From an uncultured Collinsella sp. (GTDB lineage Bacteria; Actinomycetota; Coriobacteriia; Coriobacteriales; Coriobacteriaceae), in the NCBI GenBank assembly GCA_902493375.1, contig CABUPH010000021.1, positions 1-35,006 on the forward strand: a DNA stretch of 35,006 bases, in the 5' to 3' direction. The translations under genes and the position numbers were made by a program. Shown one piece after another: positions 24,723 through 32,954 of the stretch; positions within the stretch are counted from its first letter, which is position 1; every line of letters starts with the position of its first letter. The notes beneath the pieces were generated by a model that ran no database searches, had not been told where the DNA came from, and saw only the letters and a program-made list of their open reading frames with translations.

Positions 24723-25445
24723 ATGCTCAAGATTATTGCCTGCGACGATGATGTCGCTTTTCTAGATAGACTGCACCGGATGATCGACCGTTGGTCGACC
24801 GAGACGGGCACGGCGGTCGATGTTGCGCTCGTCACGCGCGGCGAGGACCTGCTGGCGCGCCATGCCGCGTCGCGCGCCGACATCATCCTGCTCGACATGA
24901 TCATGCCGCTCGTCAACGGCATGGACACCGCGCGCGAACTGCGCCAGGCCGATACCGCCGTGCGCCTGGTGTTCCTCACCTCATCGCCCGAGTTTGCACT
25001 GGAGTCCTACGAGGTCCGCGCCTTCGATTATCTGCTCAAGCCCGTGGCCTACGAGCGCCTGGCGCAGTTGCTCGACGAGCTTTCGAGCATGCGCCCGGCG
25101 GCAACCGACGAGCTCGTGATCAAAACTTCCTTTGGCTACCACGCCCTGCGCCTGTCCGACATCGAATATGCCGAGGCGCGCAACAAGCACGTGGTCTTCC
25201 ACCTGCGCGACGGACGCGATATCGAGGCACTCGAGTCGTTCCGCAGCGTCGAGGACCGCTTGGAGCAAAACGCAGTCTTCTTTAAATGCCACCGCAGCTA
25301 CCAGGTCAACCTGCGCAATATCGATCACTTTGACCGCACGGACATCGTCATGCGCTCGGGCGCGTGCATCCCGCTTTCGCGCAGTTGCAAGCAGGGATTC
25401 CAAGACGCCTACTTTGCGGTGCGCTTTGAGGGTGGGAGACACTGA
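24723..25445 (+). CDS. LytTR-family response regulator
   Basis: The 240-aa regulator has a receiver domain (1-120) with acidic pocket CDDD at 7-10, phospho-acceptor D58 (ILLDMIMP), T86 and K106. A LytTR DNA-binding domain follows at about 132-235, with the typical FFKCHRSYQVNLRNIDHF. Such regulators (AgrA, LytR, VirR type) usually bind imperfect direct repeats and control surface or peptide-signalled functions. The ATG has AGGGGG upstream. The stop codon overlaps the kinase start by one base (TGATG). The 207 bases upstream, between the nadA operator and this gene, show no further gene. Confidence 0.94.
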   Translation: MLKIIACDDDVAFLDRLHRMIDRWSTETGTAVDVALVTRGEDLLARHAASRADIILLDMIMPLVNGMDTARELRQADTAVRLVFLTSSPEFALESYEVRAFDYLLKPVAYERLAQLLDELSSMRPAATDELVIKTSFGYHALRLSDIEYAEARNKHVVFHLRDGRDIEALESFRSVEDRLEQNAVFFKCHRSYQVNLRNIDHFDRTDIVMRSGACIPLSRSCKQGFQDAYFAVRFEGGRH

Positions 25446-26722
25446 TGGTCTCCTCGGTCGAAATGGTCCTTTGGGCAATCCACCACGCCACGACGCTGCT
25501 CTTTGGCGTCTTTGCCTCGGCGGCGCTGTGCGGTGTCGAGATCAACCGGCGTCATGCGCTTGAACTGGTGTTGGTCGGCATCGTGACCGGCGCTGCCTTT
25601 TCGATCGCCAATGTCGTTGGCGGCGAACTATTTGCCCGACAGGTTTATCCACTTGCCGTGCACCTGCCGCTTATCGTCTACCTGTGTGCGCGCTACCGCC
25701 TGAGCCCGCTGCTTGCCGCGCTCGGCATTACGAGTGCTTATCTGAGCTGCCAGTTCAGCAATTGGATGGGCATCGCCGCCTTTGCCGCAACCGATTCGCA
25801 GATCGCGTACTATCTGGCGCGCATCGCGACCACACTCGCCGTCTTTGCCGTCCTGTTGCATTGGGCCGGCGACATCGGTCCACGCTTGGCGATTAAAAGC
25901 ACCACCGAGCTGGGCATCCTTTTAATCCTGCCGCTCGTCTATTACGTCTTTGACTATGCCACCAACGTCTACACCACGCTGTTCCACTCGGGCTCGGTGG
26001 TAACGGTTGAGTTTTTGGCATTTGCGCTCTGTGCCTTCTATCTTATGTTTCTTGCCGTTTACCTGCGCGAATACGAAGAAAAGGAAACCGCCGAGCGAGA
26101 GCGCTGGATGCTCGAAACCCGCGACAGCGCCGCCATCAAAGAGCTCGAGGCTTGGCGTCAATCTGGGCGCGAGCTGTCGATTCTTCGCCACGACATGCGC
26201 CACTTTCTACGCGGCCTGGCCGCTTTAATTGAAGAGGGCCACACCGACGAGGCGCTCGATCGCATCGACGAACTCTGCGAAGCCGGCGACCGCACCGCCG
26301 TACGCCGCTTCTGCGCCAACGAGACCGTAAACATCGCGCTTTCGTCATTTAACTCGGATATCAATAGAAACGGCATTACCGCCAACTTGCGCGCCGCCGT
26401 ACCCGAAACCATCCACGTAGGTGACGCCGACCTGTTTAGCGTGCTCTCAAATGCCTTGGAAAACGCTATCACCGCCGCAAGCGCCGCGCCCCAGGGAAAG
26501 CGATTCGTCGACTTTGACCTGCGATTAGAGGACGGCCAGCTGCTGCTGTTAGTTTCCAACACGTTTGACCGCGCGCCGCGCATGGTCGACGGCATGCCCG
26601 TAGCCGGGCACACCGGACACGGCTTTGGAACCAAGAGCATTAAGCTTGCCGTCGAACGCATGAACGGCAACTGCCAGTTCCGCATTAACGGCGATCGGTT
26701 TGAGCTGCGCGCTGTGATGTAA
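25445..26722 (+). CDS. GHKL sensor histidine kinase, AgrC/CitA-like topology
   Basis: The 425-aa kinase has about six hydrophobic helices in residues 1-205, then a short coiled segment (210-245). The candidate phospho-acceptor is H249 in LRHDMRHF. The GHKL ATPase has an N-box at SNALENAI (335-342) and a G-box GHGFGTKSIK (391-400). It pairs with the LytTR regulator by a one-base overlap. The domain order fits peptide-sensing kinases of the AgrC group, but no AgrB- or AgrD-like gene is adjacent, so the signal is unknown. Confidence 0.92.
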   Translation: MVSSVEMVLWAIHHATTLLFGVFASAALCGVEINRRHALELVLVGIVTGAAFSIANVVGGELFARQVYPLAVHLPLIVYLCARYRLSPLLAALGITSAYLSCQFSNWMGIAAFAATDSQIAYYLARIATTLAVFAVLLHWAGDIGPRLAIKSTTELGILLILPLVYYVFDYATNVYTTLFHSGSVVTVEFLAFALCAFYLMFLAVYLREYEEKETAERERWMLETRDSAAIKELEAWRQSGRELSILRHDMRHFLRGLAALIEEGHTDEALDRIDELCEAGDRTAVRRFCANETVNIALSSFNSDINRNGITANLRAAVPETIHVGDADLFSVLSNALENAITAASAAPQGKRFVDFDLRLEDGQLLLLVSNTFDRAPRMVDGMPVAGHTGHGFGTKSIKLAVERMNGNCQFRINGDRFELRAVM

Positions 26723-26796
26723 GGGCGCGAGCGCGACGGATTTGAGTTCCGCGGGTACGGCTCGCCCGCTCGGGATCGTTTGTCGACGCGGGCTCG

Positions 26797-27372
26797 CTAC
26801 AGTGGAGCGGCCGCCGGAGTCAGCTGCTTGATGTAGGCCCACATGCGCTGCTTAGCGGCCTTGTCGGTGAGTGCCGCCTCAAAGCCGTCGAGCGCGAGCA
26901 CGCGGCGGCCCTGCACATGGGCGACCAGGCCGGGCTTGAGCATGGCAGTGTCGAAGTCATCGATCGCCACGAGCATGTCGGCGTAGGTCTCGCGCATGGC
27001 GTCAGCCGCGTTGTTGTCGAGCAGTAGTACCGCCTCGGGGTCCAAGGCCTCAAGCGCCTCGCGGAACAGCTCGCACGGCAGAGTCTCGCCCACCGCGACC
27101 GCTCCGTCACCCACGCCGGCGACGCTTGCCAGCACGCAAAAATCCTCGGGTGCGTAGCCGATGGCCCCAAGCGCCTTGCGCAACGCCGCGCCATCCGGGC
27201 CGGCAGCAAGCTCGCCACCCGAACGCTCGGCCTCGTCCAAATCGCCTTTGACCAGCACGATCGGCGAGCACGCGTTGCCCGCGATACGCACGCCACGGAC
27301 CGCAAGCGATGTGAGCTCTTGCTCGGCCGCCTGGGCGATGGCTTCTTTTTTCTGGCTTTGTGACGTGGACAT
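26797..27372 (-). CDS. degenerate uracil-DNA-glycosylase-superfamily-like protein
   Basis: The 191-aa protein has no clear name. Its layout recalls family 4 UDGs. VLVKGDLDEAERSGGELAAG matches the position of the GEAPG..G.PF.G block. ALRKALGAIGYAPEDFCVLAS matches the LL..L..IGL.R..VYI.N region. ALDPEAVLLLDNNAADAM matches the P..I..LG..A strand, and the KQRMWAYIKQL end matches the usual final helix. The catalytic GEAPG motif and the four cluster cysteines are absent, so it is probably not an active glycosylase. The ATG at 27372 has GGAGA upstream. It is convergent with the kinase gene and divergent from thioredoxin. The assignment is by eye. Confidence 0.5.
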   Translation of the reverse strand: MSTSQSQKKEAIAQAAEQELTSLAVRGVRIAGNACSPIVLVKGDLDEAERSGGELAAGPDGAALRKALGAIGYAPEDFCVLASVAGVGDGAVAVGETLPCELFREALEALDPEAVLLLDNNAADAMRETYADMLVAIDDFDTAMLKPGLVAHVQGRRVLALDGFEAALTDKAAKQRMWAYIKQLTPAAAPL

Positions 27373-27508
27373 GCGCTCTCCAATCGTTTGCGTGCCCACC
27401 ATTATATAAAAGAGCTGCCCGCGAGTGGTTGCTTTGCGGGCGGCTGGGTATAAGCACGGTCGTACTGAGTTTTACGCGGCCGAGCCGCGTCGCATTATGG
27501 AGGTCACC

Positions 27509-27829
27509 ATGGCTGACATTAATCAGATTACCCCCGAGAACTTCGATTCCATCGTTAACGACAGCCTGCCCGTGCTGGTCGATTTTTGGGCGCCGTGGTG
27601 CGGGCCCTGTCGATCCCTCTCGCCCATCGTTGACGAGGTTGCCGATGAGCTGGCGGGCAAGCTTGCCGTTGCCAAATGCAACGTCGACGACAACCAGGAC
27701 CTGGCCATGAAGTATGGCGTCATGAGCATCCCCACGCTGATTGTGTTTAAGAACGGCGAGGAGATTGACCGCTCGGTTGGCGCTCTACCCAAGGCGAGGC
27801 TGCAGACGCTGCTGGAGAAGCATCTGTAA
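27509..27829 (+). CDS. trxA: thioredoxin
   Basis: The 106-aa protein is a complete thioredoxin fold with the active site WCGPC (near residues 29-33) and the cis-proline block MSIPTLIVFKNGE. The start at 27509 is chosen because GGAGGT lies just upstream; an ATG four codons earlier overlaps that site. It reduces protein disulfides with electrons from thioredoxin reductase, which is not in this window. A terminator follows at 27941. Confidence 0.96.
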   Translation: MADINQITPENFDSIVNDSLPVLVDFWAPWCGPCRSLSPIVDEVADELAGKLAVAKCNVDDNQDLAMKYGVMSIPTLIVFKNGEEIDRSVGALPKARLQTLLEKHL

Positions 27830-27940
27830 TACGCTTGTTACTTACCCGCCGTCTATGAGCGCTTTTGCACCGCTCGCCGGACTTCTGGATGCACCGAGTG
27901 CAACCACGGATAGTATGGTAGTCACAAACAGCCCCCAGTG

Positions 27941-27977
27941 AACGGGTGCGGGTCGCACAGACTCGTACCCGTTTTCT
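27941..27977 (+). terminator. intrinsic terminator after thioredoxin
   Basis: AACGGGTGCGGGTC (27941-27954) pairs with GACTCGTACCCGTT (27960-27973) with two G/T wobbles, followed by TTCTT. Confidence 0.8.
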
Positions 27978-28050
27978 TATGCAGCTGCGCGCAGAGCGGG
28001 CGTAGTAAAATCTGAACCACTGAACTGCCCCATACAAAAGGAGATTTCCC

Positions 28051-28299
28051 ATGCATGATGTTGGAATGAACATGAGTCAGCTTGCCATGAGCGTCAAACA
28101 GGTCGACGACACCATCGAGCTCGCTCATGAGTGGAGCCATCAGCTGCTGCATGCGACCGAGAATTTTGACATGGAGCGCATCGGCGCCAAGCTCGAGGCA
28201 GCCATGGCCGCGCTGCACGAGGCCCATGACGCACTCGAGGGCTACGAAGAGGCCATCGAGGCCGACCACAACTCCGTCGGCTCCGTGAAGCTGGTGTAA
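28051..28299 (+). CDS. small helical His-rich protein upstream of nikR
   Basis: The 82-aa product is not a family I recognise. It appears all-helical with two amphipathic helices (about 8-36 and 42-72). It holds seven histidines, including HEWSHQLLH (26-34) and HEAHD, suited to metal binding or a helical hairpin. The ATG has AAAGGAG upstream. It ends one base before nikR, so the two are coupled and lead the nikR-hypFCDE cluster. A role in nickel handling is a guess from position and composition. Confidence 0.75.
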   Translation: MHDVGMNMSQLAMSVKQVDDTIELAHEWSHQLLHATENFDMERIGAKLEAAMAALHEAHDALEGYEEAIEADHNSVGSVKLV

Positions 28300-28300
28300 G

Positions 28301-28813
28301 ATGGCCGAACACGAGCACGGCTGCGGGTACGAGCACGAGCATCCGCACGGGGCGGACGGTGACGCGGGCTGCCACTGTAGTGGCTCCGGCTCCGAGCTGG
28401 TCCGTTTTTCGGTTACCGCACCCGACGACCTGCTGCGCCGTTTTGACGAGCAGATCGCACGCCGCGGCGACGTGGCCAACCGATCCGAGGCCGTGCGCGA
28501 CCTGATTCGCGCCTCGATCGCCAAAGAGCAGATGCGCACGCCCGATGAGCACGTTATCGGGTCGCTCACTATGATCTACGACCATCACACCGGCGATCTG
28601 ACGCGCCGCCTGGACGAGGTACAGCACGACTACACCGACGAGATCGTATCGACCATGCACGTGCATCTGGATCACCACAACTGCTTGGAGATTCTGGCGC
28701 TCAAGGGTCGCGGCGAACGTGTCTACGAGCTGGCTGACCGTCTGCTGGGCCTGCGCGGCGTTAAGCACGGCGAGCTCACGTGCGCCGCCACCAAGCAGAG
28801 CCTGGGGCTGTAG
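28301..28813 (+). CDS. nikR: nickel-responsive regulator NikR with His/Cys-rich extension
   Basis: The 170-aa regulator has a ribbon-helix-helix DNA-binding domain at about 33-75 (RFSVTAPDDLLRRFDEQI) and an ACT-like nickel-sensing domain at about 85-165. The high-affinity nickel ligands of E. coli NikR (H76, H87, H89, C95) match H109, H120, H122 and C128 with the same spacing. Unusual is the 30-residue N-terminal extension with six histidines and three cysteines (HEHGCGYEHEHPHG, GCHCSG), which could bind extra metal. It is directly upstream of the hyp genes, whose products consume nickel. Confidence 0.96.
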   Translation: MAEHEHGCGYEHEHPHGADGDAGCHCSGSGSELVRFSVTAPDDLLRRFDEQIARRGDVANRSEAVRDLIRASIAKEQMRTPDEHVIGSLTMIYDHHTGDLTRRLDEVQHDYTDEIVSTMHVHLDHHNCLEILALKGRGERVYELADRLLGLRGVKHGELTCAATKQSLGL

Positions 28814-28836
28814 CGGGATTTCCCGCAGCGCACCTG

Positions 28837-28907
28837 CCAAAAAGGGACAGGTTTATTTTGGCAGGTTTAGAAGTTTTACCTACCAAAATAAACCTGTCCC
28901 TTTTTGG
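28837..28907. repeat. 30-bp-arm palindrome with GGGACAGGTTTATTTTGG
   Basis: Arm 28837-28866, beginning CCAAAAAGGGACAGG, is complementary to 28878-28907 with a single G/T wobble. The loop is 11 nt. It fills the gap between nikR and the hypF start and would form a very stable RNA hairpin in a nikR-hypF transcript. Confidence 0.93.
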
Positions 28908-28930
28908 TCGGTTTTGATGAGGAGTGTCGC

Positions 28931-31402
28931 ATGCGGCATGTGCATATTCATGTGACGGGCATTGTGCAGGGCGTTGGCATGCGACCATTTGTGTATCGCG
29001 AGGCCATGGTGCATGGCATTTGCGGATGGGTGCTCAACGCGGGCGACGGCGTGCACATCGAGGCGCACGCTCCGGCCGATGCGCTCGATGCTTTTGCTGC
29101 CGCGCTTTCTGAGCATGCGCCCGCGGCGGCTCGCGTTGAGTATATCGAGGTTGTGGACCTGGCAGTCAACGGTTGGGATACCGCCAATGAACAGGGTTTT
29201 CGCATCGTAGCATCGCAAGACCAGACCGCGCACACGACGCTCGTCTCGCCCGATATCGCCACCTGCGACGATTGCCTGCGCGAGTTGTTCGATCCCGCCG
29301 ACCGACGCTATCACTACCCCTTTATCAACTGCACTAACTGCGGCCCACGCTTTACCATCATCCGATCGCTGCCTTATGACCGAGCGGCCACATCGATGGA
29401 CCGTTTCCCCATGTGCCCCGCCTGCGCCGCAGAGTATGCCGATCCACTCGACCGTCGCTTTCACGCACAGCCCGATGCCTGCTTTGATTGCGGGCCGCAT
29501 ATTACGTGGCGCGAGGCTGTGAACGGCGATGCGTGCGGGAATTCGTCCGCGACACCGGCCGTCGGCACCACACGCGAGGCCAGCGACGCTATCATCGAGC
29601 GCTGCGTTGAGCTGCTGGCCAGCGGTGGCATCGTCGCCATCAAGGGCCTGGGCGGATTCCATCTATCCTGTGACGCTGCCAACGAGCAGGCGGTGGCCGA
29701 GCTGCGCCGTCGCAAGCGTCGCAGCAATAAGCCGCTTGCCGTCATGGTGCGCAGTCTTGCCGATGCCGGGCGCCTGTGTCATATCGACGATGCTGAACGC
29801 GATCTGCTCGCTGGCAGTATCCGCCCCATTGTGCTGCTGCGCCAGCGCACTGTTGGCGAGGGCAACGGCGGTTCCCCCGACATCCTCGCCCTCGCGCCAT
29901 CTGTCGCGCACGACTTGCCCGAGCTCGGCGTCATGCTCCCCTATACGCCGCTTCAACATCTGTTGCTTGCCGCGGCAGAAGCCTGCGGTATGCACGCGCT
30001 CGTCATGACCAGCGGAAACCTGAGCGAAGAACCCATCGAAACCGACGACGACCTTGCCTGGGAACACCTCGTTGCCGCCGGCATCGCCGACGCGTTGCTC
30101 GGTAACGACCGCGCAATCCTCTCGCGCTACGACGACTCTGTAGTACGCGTGGTCGACGGCGCCGTTATGCCCGTGCGCCGCGCTCGCGGATATGCACCCC
30201 AGCCGCTGCCGTTGCCGGCGCTCGACGGCGCTCCGTCCTGCGTGCTCGCCTGCGGGCCACAACAAAAGGCCACGATTGCGCTTACGCGTGAAGGGACGAA
30301 CGGCGAGGCAACCTGTTTTGTGTCGCAGCATATCGGCGATGTTGAAAACGGCGGGACCTTCGATGCCTGGAACGCCGCGCGCACGCGCTTGGAAGATCTC
30401 TTTGACTTGGCGCCCGCCGCCTTGGCCTGCGATTTACACCCCAGCTATCTATCGGGCCAGTGGGCGCGCGAGCAGGCACAAAAATGCAATCTGCCGCTCG
30501 TCGAGGTGCAGCACCATCATGCGCATATCGCGAGCGTAATGGCCGAGGCCATCGCCGCGGGCCAGCTTACAACCGACGCGCGCGTCCTTGGCATCGCCTT
30601 TGACGGCACCGGCGCCGGCACCGATGGGACCATTTGGGGCGGCGAGTTTCTTGTTGCCAGCCTTGGCGGCTTTGGGCGCGCCGCGCATTTGCACACCTGG
30701 GCGCTCCCCGGCGGGGCGGCCTCCGTGCGCGATGCCCGCCGCAACGCCTTTGCCCTGCTCAGTGAGCTCGGCCTGCTCGAGCACCCAGGTGCCGCTCGGC
30801 TTTTGGACAGTCTCGACGAGCAAACGCGCAGCGTGACAGCCACCATGATCGAGCGCGGCATCAACAGCCCGCATACCAGCAGCATGGGACGTCTCTTTGA
30901 TGCCGCGGCAGCAATTCTGGGCATCTGCGACAAGGCAACCTACGAGGGCGAACCCGCCATCGAGCTTGAGGCCGCCGCCTGGCGCGCGCTCAGCAGTGAA
31001 AGTGCCTGCCCCACCGGAAATATAGCGGGCTTTTCCGTAACCGAATCATCCCGTCCGGACGCCTGCCATGTTCTAAACTCCAGATCGCTTATTGAGGCGC
31101 TTTTGGAGGGAATCAGGACCGGCGTACCCGCCGGCAGGCTCGCGCTCGACTTCCATATCGCCATCGCGCGCTCTTCGGCACGAATCGCACGCGAAATCTG
31201 CGCGCGCGAAGGCATCGATACCGTCGCACTCTCGGGCGGCGTGTTCATGAACCGACTTTTGCTTCAACTCCTCACCCGCAAGCTTAAAGACGCAGGCCTT
31301 ACGGTCTTGGTTCCCCAAACCGTGCCCGTTAACGACGGCTGCATCGCCTACGGTCAGGCGGCAGTCGCACGCACTCGCCTCACACAGGTCGCACCGCAAT
31401 AG
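28931..31402 (+). CDS. hypF: carbamoyltransferase HypF
   Basis: The 823-aa enzyme activates carbamoyl phosphate and passes the carbamoyl group to HypE for cyanide synthesis. It has an acylphosphatase domain (1-95, GIVQGVGMRPFVYR). A double zinc finger holds C112/C115, C134/C137, C162/C165 and C184/C187. A YrdC-like domain spans about 205-390, and a Kae1-like domain about 440-820 contains HHHAHIASVMAE and GGVFMNRLL. The ATG at 28931 is set by GAGGAG with a 7-nt spacer. Family length is about 750, so this one is slightly long. Confidence 0.97.
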   Translation: MRHVHIHVTGIVQGVGMRPFVYREAMVHGICGWVLNAGDGVHIEAHAPADALDAFAAALSEHAPAAARVEYIEVVDLAVNGWDTANEQGFRIVASQDQTAHTTLVSPDIATCDDCLRELFDPADRRYHYPFINCTNCGPRFTIIRSLPYDRAATSMDRFPMCPACAAEYADPLDRRFHAQPDACFDCGPHITWREAVNGDACGNSSATPAVGTTREASDAIIERCVELLASGGIVAIKGLGGFHLSCDAANEQAVAELRRRKRRSNKPLAVMVRSLADAGRLCHIDDAERDLLAGSIRPIVLLRQRTVGEGNGGSPDILALAPSVAHDLPELGVMLPYTPLQHLLLAAAEACGMHALVMTSGNLSEEPIETDDDLAWEHLVAAGIADALLGNDRAILSRYDDSVVRVVDGAVMPVRRARGYAPQPLPLPALDGAPSCVLACGPQQKATIALTREGTNGEATCFVSQHIGDVENGGTFDAWNAARTRLEDLFDLAPAALACDLHPSYLSGQWAREQAQKCNLPLVEVQHHHAHIASVMAEAIAAGQLTTDARVLGIAFDGTGAGTDGTIWGGEFLVASLGGFGRAAHLHTWALPGGAASVRDARRNAFALLSELGLLEHPGAARLLDSLDEQTRSVTATMIERGINSPHTSSMGRLFDAAAAILGICDKATYEGEPAIELEAAAWRALSSESACPTGNIAGFSVTESSRPDACHVLNSRSLIEALLEGIRTGVPAGRLALDFHIAIARSSARIAREICAREGIDTVALSGGVFMNRLLLQLLTRKLKDAGLTVLVPQTVPVNDGCIAYGQAAVARTRLTQVAPQ

Positions 31403-31533
31403 GCTGTTCGGCCAGCCCGCAAGCCGCCGTCTCACAGGCGTAACGCGTTTGCCCGCGAACCCCACGAGCGCTACCATCAACTGATGGATTATTGAGCGCC
31501 TATCCAGCGCAAAGCGTATAAAAGGGGAACATT

Positions 31534-31794
31534 ATGTGCCTTGCCGTTCCCGGTAAAGTAGTCAAACGCGACGATGGCCTCAAGGCCACCGTCGACATGA
31601 TGGGCATCGAGCGCCCTGTTTCGCTGCGACTCGTGCCGACGGCGCAGGTTGGCGACTATATTCTCGTACACGCCGGCTTTGGCATCCAGATCGTCGACGA
31701 GCAGGAAGCGCAAGAAACGCTCGAGCTCGTTAATACCATGACCGAACTGGCCGAAGAAGACCAACTGGCCAGCAACCCGGCCGAGGCATACTAG
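31534..31794 (+). CDS. hypC: hydrogenase maturation chaperone HypC
   Basis: The 86-aa protein begins MCLAVPGKV; C2, exposed after Met removal, binds the Fe(CN)2CO unit together with HypD and then the hydrogenase large subunit. An OB-like beta barrel follows and a short acidic helix ends it. AAAAGGGG precedes the ATG. The 131-nt gap after hypF contains no gene. Its stop codon overlaps the hypD start by one base. Confidence 0.97.
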   Translation: MCLAVPGKVVKRDDGLKATVDMMGIERPVSLRLVPTAQVGDYILVHAGFGIQIVDEQEAQETLELVNTMTELAEEDQLASNPAEAY

Positions 31795-32906
31795 TGGCGG
31801 CCGGACAGCCGGCGCGCTCCGGTATCGACTTTTCGGCATTTCGCGATTCCAAGCTGGCCCGCGAGCTTATCGATCGCATTCGCGGGCTTGTCGGCGACCG
31901 CACCATCAACCTTATGGAAGTCTGCGGCACGCATACCGTGAGCATCGGACGCTATGGCTTTCGCTCCATTATGCCGGCCGGGCTCAAGCTGCTGAGCGGC
32001 CCGGGCTGCCCCGTCTGCGTCACCGCCAACCGCGACATCGACCACGCAATCGCGCTCGCCAACATAGACGGCGCCATCATCACCACCTTTGGCGACATGA
32101 TGCGCGTGCCTGGATCATCCACCTCGCTCGCTGCGCAAAAAGCGGCGGGGCGCGATATTCGCATCGTCTACTCCCCGCTCGACGCGCTCGACATTGCCGA
32201 GCAAAACCCCGGTCGTCCGGTCATTTTTATGGGCGTGGGCTTTGAGACTACGACGCCCACCATCGCCGCCGCCGTCTTGGAGGCCGAGGCGCGCGGGCTT
32301 TTGAACTTTTCGGTCTATTGCGCCCACAAGACCACGCCGCCGGCGTTGCGTGCCATCGCCAACGATCCCGAGACCGCCATCGACGGCTTTATCCTGCCGG
32401 GCCACGTCGCCACCATCACGGGCTTGGCGCCCTTTAGCTTTTTGGTCGACGAATTCAGTACCCCGGGCGTGGTCACGGGATTTGAGCCGGTCGATATCCT
32501 GCAGGGCATCTGCATGCTGGTCCAGATGGTTGTCGAGGGCAGGCCCGCGATCGACAACGCCTACCGCCGTGGCGTCAACGCAGACGGCAACCCCGTGGCG
32601 CGCCAGCTGGTCGAGCAGGTGTTTGAGCCATGCGACACCACGTGGCGCGGGCTGGGGCCGATTGCCAACTCGGGCCTTTCTATCCGCCCCGAGTTCTCGC
32701 GCTTTGATGCCCACGCTCGCTTTGACGTGCCCGTCGAGGAGACGGTCGAGCCGCGCGGGTGCCGCTGCGGCGACGTGCTGCGCGGGGCCATTACACCGAG
32801 CAGCTGTCCGCTCTTTGGCCGTACCTGCACGCCCGAGCACCCCGTCGGCCCGTGCATGGTGAGCTCCGAGGGCAGCTGCGCGGCGTACTACCGCTACCGC
32901 GACTAG
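31794..32906 (+). CDS. hypD: Fe-S scaffold protein HypD
   Basis: The 370-aa protein assembles the Fe(CN)2CO unit with HypC. The catalytic CGTHT lies at 44-48 and GPGCPVC at 69-75. The C-terminal [4Fe-4S] domain contains CRCGDVLRG, CPLFGRTCTP and SSEGSCAAYY. It starts at GTG overlapping the hypC stop codon (TAGTG). The length fits the family. Confidence 0.97.
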   Translation: MAAGQPARSGIDFSAFRDSKLARELIDRIRGLVGDRTINLMEVCGTHTVSIGRYGFRSIMPAGLKLLSGPGCPVCVTANRDIDHAIALANIDGAIITTFGDMMRVPGSSTSLAAQKAAGRDIRIVYSPLDALDIAEQNPGRPVIFMGVGFETTTPTIAAAVLEAEARGLLNFSVYCAHKTTPPALRAIANDPETAIDGFILPGHVATITGLAPFSFLVDEFSTPGVVTGFEPVDILQGICMLVQMVVEGRPAIDNAYRRGVNADGNPVARQLVEQVFEPCDTTWRGLGPIANSGLSIRPEFSRFDAHARFDVPVEETVEPRGCRCGDVLRGAITPSSCPLFGRTCTPEHPVGPCMVSSEGSCAAYYRYRD

Positions 32907-32954
32907 TCCGGACGCACCCGCACACCGGCACCACCCACGATTGGAGTTTTCGAT

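Noticed and set aside
24539..24751. 70-codon open frame as a possible signal peptide gene for the LytTR/GHKL pair
   Set aside because: It runs into the response regulator gene, lacks a ribosome binding site and has no leader-like sequence.
27830..28050. NikR operator upstream of the His-rich gene
   Set aside because: GTATG at about 27912 and CATAC at about 28031 are far too widely spaced for the known GTATGA-N16-TCATAC site.
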